NCBI GenBank assembly: GCA_013141065.1
Contig: JABFRR010000014.1
Span: forward strand, 1 to 64,000
Origin: Bacteriovoracaceae bacterium
Lineage (GTDB): Bacteria > Bdellovibrionota > Bacteriovoracia > Bacteriovoracales > Bacteriovoracaceae
Length of the DNA stretch: 64,000 nt
Direction of reading: 5' to 3'
Within the stretch, counting starts at the first letter, position 1. Each line of letters starts with the position of its first letter. The notes below the pieces were generated by a model. The model was not told the origin of the DNA, searched no databases, and worked only from the letters and a program-made list of their open reading frames with translations. The position numbers and the translations under genes were made by a program. Positions 9,057-18,318 of this stretch are shown here, piece by piece.

Positions 9057-9927
9057 GGGGCTGTTGAAGTTTTAACACAGGGCCGTATGCCAAAATAAAA
9101 GCAAATCCTTAAACTTGTGGTGACCAAACTACAACAAAAGGATTTGCCTATGCCTCGAAAAAAGCTCAATGAAGAGCAGTGGTTCAAGTTACTTATTATC
9201 ATGCAAGAATTTAAAATATATGACAAGAAAAGTCTTAGATTAACAGTTGAAGCTATACTGTTTCGAATGAGGACTGGTTGCCCCTGGCGTGATCTACCTA
9301 AGGATTTTGGAGACTGGAATCGAATCTTTAAAAGATTTAACGACTGGTCAGAAAAATCAAAATTAATGTCAATCTTTAAACGACTCGCTAAGGATCCCGA
9401 CTACGAATGGAAAATGATTGATGGAAGTATTGTTAAATCTCATCAGCATAGTTGTGGGGCTAAAAAAGGCAGCGATACTTCTATCGGAAAATCTGTCGCT
9501 GGCAATACTTCAAAAATTCACATGGTGACAGATTCCCATGGAAACCCTGTTGACTTTGAAATCACAGGAGGAAATGTTCACGACATTCAGATGGCCAGTG
9601 AGCTCATCGAGAGAACGCCTAAGAGCACTTATACAATTGCAGATAAGGGTTACGATGGAGAATATTTAAGATGGCTCATTCGAGAATGTGATTCAATACC
9701 AATGATTCCGAGGAAAAATAATTCAAAAGTTGGTAATGATGACATTGATAAATTTATCTATAAACAACGACACCATGTTGAAAATAATTTTGCTAGACTT
9801 AAACACAATAGAGCCATTGCTACTAGATACGATAAGTTAAAAAGGAACTATGTTGGAATGGTGAGTTTAGCCTGTGCAATGATTTGGTTGAAATTATGAA
9901 GCGGGGCCATCAAACGTCAACAGCCCC
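9057..9927 (+). mobile_element. IS5-family insertion sequence, copy 1 (intact)
   Basis: An 871-bp element bounded by GGGGCTGTTGA at the left and its inverse TCAACAGCCCC at the right, with a TA target duplication (9055-9056 and 9928-9929) inside a CTAG context. It carries one intact transposase gene. A second copy of the same length lies at 59462-60332; I see one base difference in the coding region (Lys versus Met at transposase residue 5), which implies recent transposition. Confidence 0.92.
9150..9899 (+). CDS. IS5-family transposase
   Basis: The 249-residue DDE transposase begins at the ATG at 9150, seven bases after AAAGGA; the open frame extends back to GTG 9117. The N-terminal DUF4096-type domain (AILFRMRTGCPWRDLPKDFGDW) precedes the catalytic core: first Asp in MIDGSIVKSHQH, second Asp in IADKGYDGEYL, and Glu in QRHHVENNFARLKHNRAIATRYDK. 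All the expected catalytic positions are present and the frame is uninterrupted, so the enzyme is probably active and could also move the second copy. Confidence 0.93.
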   Translation: MPRKKLNEEQWFKLLIIMQEFKIYDKKSLRLTVEAILFRMRTGCPWRDLPKDFGDWNRIFKRFNDWSEKSKLMSIFKRLAKDPDYEWKMIDGSIVKSHQHSCGAKKGSDTSIGKSVAGNTSKIHMVTDSHGNPVDFEITGGNVHDIQMASELIERTPKSTYTIADKGYDGEYLRWLIRECDSIPMIPRKNNSKVGNDDIDKFIYKQRHHVENNFARLKHNRAIATRYDKLKRNYVGMVSLACAMIWLKL

Positions 9928-9976
9928 TAGTAAAAATTATTTGGCCTATTGTTATGGCCGTACTATTATACTTTTC

Positions 9977-10984
9977 ATGTATAAATTTCTTAACAAAGAC
10001 CAAAGACAGGAACTACTTGACGAGCTACAAATTGAGCGTTCAAAAAGATACGCTGATAGGATTCGGGTTATTTTACTCTTAGATGATAATCAGACGTACA
10101 AAGATATTTCTAAATTTTTATTTCTCGATGAAGGATCCATTGCCAATTACAGAAAACGCTATATGGAAGGTGGAATCGAAGGCTAATTCTGGATGAATAC
10201 AGCACCAAAAGAACAAAGTTAAATCTTGTTGAAGAATTTCAACTTGCCAATGAACTTGACGATAGAATCTTTGCTTCAACTAAAGAAGTTGTTAATCATA
10301 TTTTTAAAAAATATAAAGTAAAATTCTCTATTAGTGGCTGCAACAACCTTCTTCACCGGCTTGGATTTTCGTTCAAAAAAGCAAAAGGCGTACCTGGTAA
10401 AAGCAAAGAAAAAGACCAAGAAGAATTTATAGAAAAATACAATTCTCTCAAAGGAAAAGGAAAGATTTACTTTGGCGATGCAACTCATCCACTTCATAAT
10501 ACAATCCTTTCTGCTGGGTGGATTAGAAAAGGCGAAGAAAAAGAAGTTTTCACCAATTCAGGTCGAAATCGCGTCAATGTCTTCGGGGCAATTTCTATTG
10601 ACGACTTAGATATCGTAACTCATAGCTACGATACAATAAATCAAATCTCAGTATGTAATTTTCTAAAAGCATTAAGAGAGAGAAATCCTAATGGTGAGAA
10701 AATATATTTTATTTTAGATCGTGGACCAAGCAATAAGGCATTATCCGTAAGAGAGCTGGCGAAAAATTAAATATTGAGATAGTGTTTTTGCCCGCCTATA
10801 GTCCAAACTTGAATCCTATAGAACGTTTATGGAAATTTTTTAAGAAAAAAGTTTTATACAATCAGTATTATGAAAAATTTAAAGATTTTAAATTAATTTG
10901 CGCCTCATTTTTCGAGGAATACGAAAGTATGAATTAGAGCTTGCAACTTTAATTACTGATAATTTTTCAGCAGTAGGCACTTGA
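9977..10984 (+). pseudogene. IS630-family transposase, frameshifted
   Basis: The N-terminal helix-turn-helix part is open from ATG 9977 to 10186. A lost base near 10183 stops the frame after GGIEG, which continues in another frame as LILDEYSTKRTKLNL. The DDE core follows: YFGDATHPLHN (first Asp), YFILDRGPSNK (second Asp), and VFLPAYSPNLNPIERLWKFF (Glu). At least two more frameshifts lie near 10765 and 10935, and the C-terminus ends TLITDNFSAVGT at 10984. Each break is explained by a single missing base. The element is inactive as written. I could not identify its terminal repeats; its left part directly adjoins the IS5 right end. Confidence 0.85.
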
Positions 10985-11171
10985 AAACTTAACTGGCTTC
11001 AGTATAAAAAAGAAACTGAACTGTTTAAATTCGAGAAAAAAGGCAAAAAGATTCCGTTGAAACGTTTGTTCCATATAAAACTCCAAGTGGTTTAAAATAA
11101 AAAATTAAAAATCATCAAAAATGATAATCAAGATTTAAAGAGAAAATAAATGTACTAATTTTTTGGTGTAA
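10985..11171. other. Intergenic stretch with an unidentified coding-like scrap
   Basis: Between the IS630 remnant and the small ORF at 11172 there is no supported gene. A 34-codon stretch ending at a TAA near 11098 reads as a basic peptide (KKETELFKFEKKGKKIPLK) and may be the tail of another lost transposase. The remainder is simple AT-rich sequence. Confidence 0.35.
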
Positions 11172-11237
11172 CTAGAAACCCAGAAGAGAAGCAGTGACAC
11201 GAAGATCTGTACAAATCATTTTGTTAATTGAAATCAT
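11172..11237 (-). CDS. Possible 21-residue peptide with a strong ribosome site
   Basis: On the minus strand, GGGAGG lies seven bases before an ATG that opens a 21-codon frame (MISINKMICTDLRVTASLLGF) ending in TAG. The Shine-Dalgarno match is stronger than that of most long genes here. The peptide lies downstream of the EamA transporter gene on the same strand, about 85 bases after its stop. It has one Cys and no obvious membrane segment. It may be a true small protein, a leader peptide, or the start of a gene lost to IS decay. No homologue is known to me. Confidence 0.35.
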   Translation of the reverse strand: MISINKMICTDLRVTASLLGF

Positions 11238-11321
11238 GAATGTACCTCCCTTGTGTAATTGGTAATAACTTTTTTTAGAATAATTGTTATTTAAAATTTT
11301 GTCAAGAGCGGAACTTTGAAA

Positions 11322-12194
11322 TTAATTTTTTTTAATTCTAAAAATCTCTAAAACTAATATTGTTCCAATTAAAATTAATCCACATCCTAAAATCATATTC
11401 ATTGTGATCACTTCATTCAAAAAAAGTGCTCCCCACATCATACCAAAAATTGGCATAAGAAAAGTTACTGTTAATGCTTTAGTTGGCCCCAGGTCTGCAA
11501 TCAGTCGATAATAAAGTAAGTAGGCAACTGCACTACATAAGAGAGCTAGTCCGAGAACATTCAAGACGATTGATAAAGTGATTTCACCAGTTGGTGGAAA
11601 AAAAGGAAGAAAGGGAAGTAATATGAGTCCCGCAAAAATTTGACTGCATCCTGCGATAGCTTGAGGCTTGGCACCTTTGGCATATTTTTTAATATAGATT
11701 CCTGTAATCCCGTAGCAAGCGGCGGCAAGTAAACAGGCCATGATTGAAAAACCAATGTGTGTGTTTAACATTGGTTCACTAACTTGTGTAATGAGCACAA
11801 CACCTAACATTCCGATAACTAATCCGATAATTCTTGAGACAGTGAGTTTGTCTGATAACCAAATTGCAGCGAAGATTGCACCAAAGAGTGGAGATGTTGA
11901 ATTTAAGATGACTTCAATGCTGGCCGGAAGATAAAGAGCAGCATAGGCATAAAGCGAAAAAGGAATAGCTGAGTTAACTGTACCAATTATTAGGTACTGT
12001 TTCCAATACAGGCGCCATTGTGGATCAAATTGAGAAAAATAAAAATAAATGATTAAAGCGATCCCGGCGATCATTACACGAAGTTCAGCTGTGAGAATTG
12101 GGCCAAGGACGGGAGCAATGATTCGCATAAATATAAATGATCCGCCCCATATGGCAGCAAGAGTAATTAATTGGATTAAATTTTTTGAATTCAT
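11322..12194 (-). CDS. EamA/DMT-superfamily transporter
   Basis: The 290-residue protein has ten hydrophobic segments arranged as two EamA repeats. The first opens LITLAAIWGGSFIFMRIIAP and the second CLLAAACYGITGIYIKKYAKG, each followed by the usual small-residue helices. Such proteins export metabolites such as amino acids or nucleosides by drug/metabolite antiport; the substrate cannot be read from the sequence. AGGAG lies six bases before the ATG. Only 45 bases separate it from the divergent aspartoacylase-like gene, so the two may share a control region. It ends with a basic tail (EIFRIKKN) in the cytoplasm. Confidence 0.88.
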   Translation of the reverse strand: MNSKNLIQLITLAAIWGGSFIFMRIIAPVLGPILTAELRVMIAGIALIIYFYFSQFDPQWRLYWKQYLIIGTVNSAIPFSLYAYAALYLPASIEVILNSTSPLFGAIFAAIWLSDKLTVSRIIGLVIGMLGVVLITQVSEPMLNTHIGFSIMACLLAAACYGITGIYIKKYAKGAKPQAIAGCSQIFAGLILLPFLPFFPPTGEITLSIVLNVLGLALLCSAVAYLLYYRLIADLGPTKALTVTFLMPIFGMMWGALFLNEVITMNMILGCGLILIGTILVLEIFRIKKN

Positions 12195-12239
12195 AGTTTC
12201 TCCTAGGCAGCTTATTAAATAATAAGCTAAATTTTACAT

Positions 12240-13157
12240 ATGAAAAATGAAAATCAAGCCTCTCTACCTTGGGGAGCAAAAGAAAAAGAAGATTGGTTTA
12301 AAGATCAAGTCATCAAAAGATCGTACCTTGATGAAGTTGTGACAAAAATTAGGAAAATGATAAATAAGCCGAATTCGACCTTCGATCTCATTCAATATGG
12401 CGAGCTTTCATTAAATCCTAAAAAGTATCCTGTCTTTCTTGTTAAAACTAAAAACTTTGATTTAAAGAAAAAAACAGTTTTAATCACTGGTGGAGTTCAT
12501 GGCTACGAAACCAGTGGGGTTCACGGGGCTTTGCTTTTTATGGAAAAGCATGTGGAAAATTACATAAAAGATTTTAATTTTATCTGTGCACCCTGCCTAA
12601 GTCCCTGGGGCTATGAAACGATTAATCGCTGGAATCATTTGGCCATTGACCCCAATCGCTCATTTTATAAAGACAGTCCTGCAGAAGAATGTAGGCTTTT
12701 TTTAGAGGCAATGCAGGTACAGAATGTTCAGATCACGGCACATTTTGACCTGCATGAAACTACGGATACCGATAATACAATTTTTAGAATTGCTCTTGAA
12801 AAAAGAGATGCCAAAAAACAAGAATTTTCAGAAATTCCTGATGGCTTTTACGTCGTAGGAAATAGTCAAAGAATAGAAAAAGGATTTCAAAAAGCAATTA
12901 TTGAATCTGTAAAAAAAGTGACCCACATTGCTCCTGCTGATGATCGTGGAATGTTAATTGGAGTGAAAATTGAAGACGAGGGTGTCGTTAATTACGATAT
13001 GAAAAAACTTTTTTTATGCGGAGGCTTTTCAGAGGCCAAGTATTCAACGACTACTGAAGTTTATCCAGATAGTCCAAAAATAACAGATGAGATTTGTAAT
13101 TTTGCTCAAGTGGCTGCCATATGTGGCGGGTTAGATTATATCGTAAGTGAAAATTAA
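12240..13157 (+). CDS. M14-type succinylglutamate desuccinylase/aspartoacylase-like zinc enzyme
   Basis: The 305-residue protein has the zinc-binding pattern of the M14 carboxypeptidase/aspartoacylase superfamily. GGVHGYETSG near residue 85 gives the H-x-x-E pair; FDLHETTDTD near residue 175 supplies the third His. DPNRSF near residue 138 is the usual substrate-binding Asn-Arg. Family enzymes hydrolyse amide bonds of acylated or ordinary C-terminal amino acids; the exact substrate is not evident. No Shine-Dalgarno sequence is visible before the ATG, so translation may be leaderless or weak. It is divergent from an EamA exporter and ends just before a strong terminator. Confidence 0.8.
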   Translation: MKNENQASLPWGAKEKEDWFKDQVIKRSYLDEVVTKIRKMINKPNSTFDLIQYGELSLNPKKYPVFLVKTKNFDLKKKTVLITGGVHGYETSGVHGALLFMEKHVENYIKDFNFICAPCLSPWGYETINRWNHLAIDPNRSFYKDSPAEECRLFLEAMQVQNVQITAHFDLHETTDTDNTIFRIALEKRDAKKQEFSEIPDGFYVVGNSQRIEKGFQKAIIESVKKVTHIAPADDRGMLIGVKIEDEGVVNYDMKKLFLCGGFSEAKYSTTTEVYPDSPKITDEICNFAQVAAICGGLDYIVSEN

Positions 13158-13196
13158 AAAAGGCCCAAAACTATAAAGTTTTTCAGGGCCTTTTTT
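13156..13196. terminator. Bidirectional intrinsic terminator
   Basis: AAAAAAGGCCC and GGCCTTTTTT form the stem around a loop that itself contains pairing AAAACT/AGTTTT. The A-run on one side and T-run on the other allow termination in both directions. It directly follows the stop of the aspartoacylase-like gene. Confidence 0.85.
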
Positions 13197-13557
13197 ATTA
13201 AATTGAATGTCTTTGGTGATAAAGTCTTTAGTTTCAATTTCACTAGTTTATTTTTTTACTTTAATAAAAGTTTCTAGGAAGTTGTAAATCTAAGAGGCTT
13301 TATTTCATTATTTATTTTTGGCAGTAACGCCTTTCTTCGATTTCACTTACTTTAATTCCATCGTGCATGTTCTTTCTAAATGTCATTGGTTTGACTCCTT
13401 TAGTGTTAACTCTTAAGAGATTTTGTTCACCGGTAAAGGCAATATACATCAATTTCAAGCTAGCTTATAAAAAGTTCAAAAAATATTTTTCTACTGCTTG
13501 AACCTTTTGAAAACACGTGAAAAAATTCTAGGGTTTTCAATAATGTCAGATTTCACC
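13197..13557. other. Intergenic region holding one possible small ORF
   Basis: Apart from the 24-codon minus-strand frame described separately, I see no gene in this AT-rich stretch. It contains no hairpin with a T-run. Confidence 0.5.
13312..13386 (-). CDS. Possible 24-residue peptide with a strong ribosome site
   Basis: AAAGGAG lies six to seven bases before an ATG opening MTFRKNMHDGIKVSEIEERR followed by YCQK and TAA. The peptide is highly charged and has one Cys near its end. It lies downstream of the alpha/beta hydrolase gene on the same strand, with about 170 bases between them. Codon use is similar to that of neighbouring genes. It is either a real small protein or a leader; nothing shows its function. 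Confidence 0.4.
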   Translation of the reverse strand: MTFRKNMHDGIKVSEIEERRYCQK

Positions 13558-14439
13558 TTATGAAAAAGTGCCGATAATTATTGCTTCATTTATACTTTTA
13601 CTTTCTTTTGGCTCACTCATAAACTCTAAGATTTCTTTATTTAGTATTTCAGCATGAGTCCAAGGTATTCCATGAGGTCCATCTTCAATCTCGACTAGTC
13701 TCGAGTTAAGAGTTTTTGCCAACAATCGCCCCGTTGACTCAAAAGGAAGAACTGCATCAGCATTACCTTGAATAACTAAGCAGGGAATATTGATTTTTAA
13801 AAGATCTGGTCTAAAGTCAGTGACAAAAGTAGACACACAGGCAAGGGTGGCTATCGCTGAGGCAGAAGTCCCCACATTAAAATCCATTTGAGACTTTTCA
13901 GAACTAACTGGAGAACCAAGATTTTTTTCAGTCTTGTAAAAGTTTTTTATAAATTCTGCAATATAGTGAGGTCGATCAGCAATAATGGCGGACTTTTTTT
14001 CTTCAAAAACACTTGCATCAACACCAGAATCATTATCTGCAGTTTTCAGGAGAAAGGGGGGAATAGGTGCAATAAAAACTGCTCGTGATATTCGCGCAGA
14101 ACCGAAAGTTCCTAGGTAACGAGCGACTTCGCCTGTACCCATTGAGTGGCCAATCAAAGTCACATCTTTAAGATTTAACTCTGTAATGAGTTTTTGGAGG
14201 TCATCAGCAAATGTATCATAGTTATAACCAGTTGAGGGATGGCTTGATTGACCAAAACCACGACGATCATAAGTGATGACTCTATACTTTGATTTAAGTA
14301 ATGCTGCTTCTTGTTTTTCCCACGCAGCTCCTGAAAATGGAAATCCGTGAATGAGAACGACTGGACTTCCTGAGCCATGATCTTCGTAATAAATTTTTAT
14401 ATCGCTTGAATTTTCAGACCCAACTGTAACATATGGCAT
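13558..14439 (-). CDS. Alpha/beta hydrolase of the chloroperoxidase-like group
   Basis: The ATG at 14439 follows AAGGAG by a normal seven-base gap; the ATG two codons earlier (14445) is too close to it. The product of about 293 residues has the oxyanion motif VLIHGFPFSG near residue 30, the nucleophile elbow GHSMG near residue 97, an acid in QGNADAVLPFE, and the catalytic His in DGPHGIPWTH. The sequence around TYDRRGFGQSSHP is typical of cofactor-free haloperoxidases/esterases, which hydrolyse esters in practice. The C-terminal extension (SEPKESKSINEAIIIGTFS) is longer than in relatives. It appears to be monocistronic. Confidence 0.85.
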   Translation of the reverse strand: MPYVTVGSENSSDIKIYYEDHGSGSPVVLIHGFPFSGAAWEKQEAALLKSKYRVITYDRRGFGQSSHPSTGYNYDTFADDLQKLITELNLKDVTLIGHSMGTGEVARYLGTFGSARISRAVFIAPIPPFLLKTADNDSGVDASVFEEKKSAIIADRPHYIAEFIKNFYKTEKNLGSPVSSEKSQMDFNVGTSASAIATLACVSTFVTDFRPDLLKINIPCLVIQGNADAVLPFESTGRLLAKTLNSRLVEIEDGPHGIPWTHAEILNKEILEFMSEPKESKSINEAIIIGTFS

Positions 14440-14563
14440 AGTCATTCTCCTTGCAACAGACCGACGATCATTATTTTAATCGTGCAATCGATACGCCATT
14501 AAAGTAGGTGCCGGCATGGATCTTATTACAAAATTCCCAACTTATGTGCGCAGTCTTTGTCGG

Positions 14564-16201
14564 CAGGAATTCCCGGTGTAAATTTTTCCCACTCAAGATA
14601 AGAGAAAATATTTAATTTTTCGTAATGATTTATGCTTTCTGGCCTTCACAAATCATTTCTGGCCATCTAAAATGCTTTTCAGAGGTGTTTTATGGGGCGA
14701 CAAGCAAATAAATTGAAAGTTGAAGAATGTAATGAAATTATTCTATCTGAATTTTCAAAATTTAAGGAAAAAAGACCAATTTTTGAAATACCTCTCAAGA
14801 ATTTTTTAATGTCTAGCTTTGCGGTCTTTGCCCTAAAATCACCATCTCTTTTACAATTTGAAAATCAATTGAAAGAACATAAAATTAGAATGCACAATCT
14901 CAACTCACTTTTTAAAATTGATAGAGTTCCGTCAGATACTCACTTAAGAGATATTTTAGAAACAGTAGAATACAATCAGTATCGACCATTATTTCAAAGA
15001 CTTTTTCATATATTCAAAGATCAAAAACGCTAGAGCAGTTTGAGTTTATGAAAATTAATGGTCAATCTCATTATTTATTAGCAACAGATGGATCTGGATA
15101 TTTTCGATCGGAAAAATTAGTTTGTGACTGTTGCATGATTGAAGAACATTTTGATGAAAACAATAAAATGACTCTTAAATTTGGACATAATATTTTGGCA
15201 GGATCAATTGTTCACCCAGATCTAAAGCAAGTTATTCCAATGTGCCCTGAACCCATTATGAGACTTGATGGAAGTAGTAAAAACGATTCTGAACAAACAG
15301 CATTTAGAAGATTTTTAGCTGATTTTAAAAGAGAGCACCCGAAGTTAAAAATAATTTTCTTACTTGATGCTTTGTATGCCAATGGACCTATTATAAAATT
15401 ACTTCGAGAGTATGGTTATGAGTTTTTAATAGCAGTCAAAGAAACTAAAAGTCTTCTTTTTATGAGTGTAAAAGAGGGAGAGACTACTGGAGAAACCCAG
15501 TTTCACGAAAGAGTTTTTGAGTCTGGTGAAAAAGTTATAAAAACAACAAAAATGAATTACAGATTTGCAAACAATATAAGACTCCATCAAGACAAGGAAA
15601 GTCCATTTATAAATTTTGTTCAAGTTAAAGAAGTCACTGAATGGATTGGCAAAAAGGGAAAAGCAGAAAGGCTCGAACGTAATTTCACATTTATTACAGA
15701 TATAGCAGTTACAAAAAATAATATTGTTCAACTTGCAGAAGGAGGTCGCACGCGCTGGAAAATAGAAAATGAAACGTTTAATACTTTGAAGAATAGAGGT
15801 TATAATTTAGAACATAATTATGGGCATGGTGAAAAAACTTAACACATAATTTTATTATGAGTATGTTTCTGGCATTTTTGTTGACCAGATCCAAGAGATT
15901 AGTTGTTATACTTTTAAAAAATTAGTTGAAAAATTTAAGCAAAAATCAAGCTTATGGAGCAGTTTAACCAGTGCTATTGAATGGGTGCCATTATCTAGCT
16001 GGGATCAATTTTATTACCTTCTTTACTATCGTGAAATGCCACCAGAGACAGGTTAATTTTAACGCCCGTTCTGATTTGTTTTTATTCTTCAAAGCCATTT
16101 ACCATCAAAAATAATTTTTTTTCGAAAAATCGTGAATTTATTACCCTATAACACTATGAGTTTTAAATCGGGTTGACAGGCTAAGAGGCCGGGAACTGCT
16201 G
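14564..16201 (+). mobile_element. Tandem IS copy A (IS4-superfamily-like)
   Basis: This 1638-bp element starts CAGGAATTCCCGGTG and ends in the related inverse (CCGGGAACTGCTG). It is preceded by the 9-bp repeat CTTTGTCGG at 14555-14563 and followed by the same repeat at 16202-16210, which also begins the second copy's flank. The transposase gene is frameshifted. I am not certain of the IS family; the 9-bp duplication and the transposase type fit the IS4 superfamily. Confidence 0.8.
14692..16056 (+). pseudogene. Transposase of tandem IS copy A, frameshifted
   Basis: Reading across frames gives one protein. It has an N-terminal dimer/DNA-binding part (MGRQANKLKVEECNEII...), the conserved FKIDRVPSDTHLRDIL block, then the catalytic first Asp in LLATDGSGYFRSEK, a CDCC cluster, LDALYANGPII and RTRWKIENETFNTLKNRGYNLEHNYGHG (Glu). 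The frame breaks near 15017, where one T is missing relative to copy B, at 15835, where one A of a run is missing, and again near 15880. It is inactive as written. Copy B at 16339 shows breaks at different places, so the two decayed separately. Confidence 0.8.
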
Positions 16202-16210
16202 CTTTGTCGG

Positions 16211-17851
16211 CAGGAATTCCCGGTGTAAATATCTTCCTCTCAAAATATGATAATAAATTTATTTTTTCGTAATGTTTTTGTGGTTTCTGGCCTTCACAAT
16301 TCATCCTTGGCCATCTAAAATACTTTCAGAGGTATTTTATGGGGCGGCAAGCAAATAAATTAAAGGTAGAAGAATGTCATGAGATTATTTTGAAAGAATT
16401 TTCAAAATTTAGGGAAAAAAAGACCAATTTTGAAATTCCGCTCAATAATTTTTTAATGTCGAGTTTTGCAGTTTTTGCGCTGAAGTCACCATCCCTCTTG
16501 CAGTTTGAACAACACTTTACAGAAGAAAAACAAGAAGACATAATCTCAACTCACTTTTTAAAATTGATCGAGTTCCATCGGACACACATTTACGAGATGT
16601 TTTAGAAACGGTAGAATACGCTCAATATCGCCCTGTTTTTCAACGATTATTTTCATACATTCAAAGATCAAAAACTCTTGAACAGTTTGAGTTTATGAAA
16701 ATAAATGGTCAATCACATTATTTATTAGCAACAGATGGCTCTGGCTATTATCGCTCAGAAAAAGTCGTTTGTGATTGTTGCATGATCGAAGAACATTTTG
16801 ATGAAAATAATAAACTGACACTTAAGTTTCGCCACAACATCTTAGCAGGTTCAATTGTTCATCCAAATTTTAGACAAGTCATTCCAATGTGTCCTGAACC
16901 TATCATGAGGGTTGATGGCGAAGTAAAAACGATTCGGAACAAACAGCATTTAGAAGATTTTTAGAGGATTTTAAAAGAGAGCATCCTAAGTTGAAAATTA
17001 TTTTTTACTTGATGCTCTGTATGCCAATAGAGCGATTATCAAATTGCTCCGAGAGTATAAATATGAATTTATAATTGCGGTAAAGGAAACGAAAAGTCTT
17101 CTATTTATGCTTGTCAAAGAAGGAGAAACCACTGGGGAAACTCAATTTTTTGGAAACAAGTTTTGAATTTGGTGAAAAAGTTATCAAAACAACTAAAATG
17201 AATTATAGATTTGCAAACAACGTAAGGCTTCATCAAGACAAAGACAGTCCATTTATAAATTTTGTTCAAGTTAAAGAAGTTACCGAATGGATTGGAAAAA
17301 AGGCAGACCTGAAAGAATCGAACGTAATTTTACATTTATTACCGACATACTAGTTACTAAAAATAACATTGCACAACTTGCAAAAGGAGGCCGTACTCGT
17401 TGGAAGATAGAAAATGAAACGTTTAATACTTTGAAGAATAGAGGTTATAATTTAGAACATAATTATGGGCACGGAGAAAAAAACTTAACACATAATTTTA
17501 TAATGAGTATGTTCCTGGCATTTTTAGTTGACCAGATTCAAGAAATTAGTTGTTACACATTTAAGAAATTAATTGAAAAATATGAACAAAAATCCCGCTT
17601 GTGGAAAAAGCTTGAAAGCGGTTTTGAGTTTCTAGAGTTTTCTAGTTGGGATCAATTTTATTATCGAATGTGCTATAATGAAATGCCACCGTCTTCTGGG
17701 TAGGTTTTGCGCCCGTTCTGACTTATATTTTTAAACTCTTCAAAGACATTCAATATAAAACTAGTTTTCTTTAAGAAAAGTGTGAACTTTTTACCCTAAA
17801 ATTACAGGAGACTGAAATCGGGTTGACTGGTCGAGAGGCCGGGAACCGCTG
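16211..17851 (+). mobile_element. Tandem IS copy B (IS4-superfamily-like)
   Basis: A 1641-bp relative of copy A, same orientation, same ends (CAGGAATTCCCGGTG to CCGGGAACCGCTG). It lies directly after the middle CTTTGTCGG repeat and is followed by a third one at 17852-17860. The copies differ at many sites in both coding and flanking parts, so they are not a recent duplication of one another. Confidence 0.8.
16339..17703 (+). pseudogene. Transposase of tandem IS copy B, frameshifted
   Basis: The same protein as in copy A is spread over at least four segments: 16339-16605, about 16560-16964, 17111-17353 and 17287-17703. Breaks lie near 16540, 16915, 17010 and 17300. The best C-terminus is here: GHGEKNLTHNFIMSMFLAFL to YYRMCYNEMPPSSG, which shows what copy A lost. 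Catalytic blocks LLATDGSGYYRSEK and TRWKIENETFN are retained. Confidence 0.8.
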
Positions 17852-17949
17852 CTTTGTCGGAAATTTTTTCACATTATCTTTTCAATTCATGACGACTTTT
17901 ATAAAAGGGGTGCAGATTACTAAATTTATCTCCAAAAAAGGAAATTCAA

Positions 17950-18258
17950 ATGAAAAAGCTAGTTTTAAGTTTTATGATGATTACCGTTTTCTCACTGAGC
18001 ACTAACGCATTTGCTGGTGGAGTAAAAGACATCATGATGGACGCAGAAGATGCTATTTATTCAGAATTTTCTAAAAATGGCCGTCAAGTCGAGAGCATTA
18101 CAAATTACTCTTTTACTTCGGTGAAAAGTGGTATCGGTGTTAAAGCCGATGTTGAAACAATCAACCCTCAAAATCGTTATCCACAATCATGGACTTGTGT
18201 GGTTACATTTCAAAAAGAAGGTGAATCATACTTTCCGGTTGATGTTGATTGTAAATAA
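17950..18258 (+). CDS. Small secreted protein of unknown function
   Basis: The 102-residue protein follows AAAGGA and has a clear signal peptide (MKKLVLSFMMITVFSLSTNA, then FAGG). The mature domain of about 80 residues includes a Cys in SWTCVV and ends in DVDCK; these two could form a disulfide. It looks like a small globular periplasmic protein. No motif is known to me. Its upstream region has been interrupted by the tandem IS pair, whose last direct repeat ends 90 bases before the ATG, so its native promoter may be lost or altered. Confidence 0.65.
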   Translation: MKKLVLSFMMITVFSLSTNAFAGGVKDIMMDAEDAIYSEFSKNGRQVESITNYSFTSVKSGIGVKADVETINPQNRYPQSWTCVVTFQKEGESYFPVDVDCK

Positions 18259-18318
18259 TTACTTCATTAAGGCTTCATCAGGCACGAAGAAAAAACACTA
18301 ATTCTTGGTGAGGTATAA

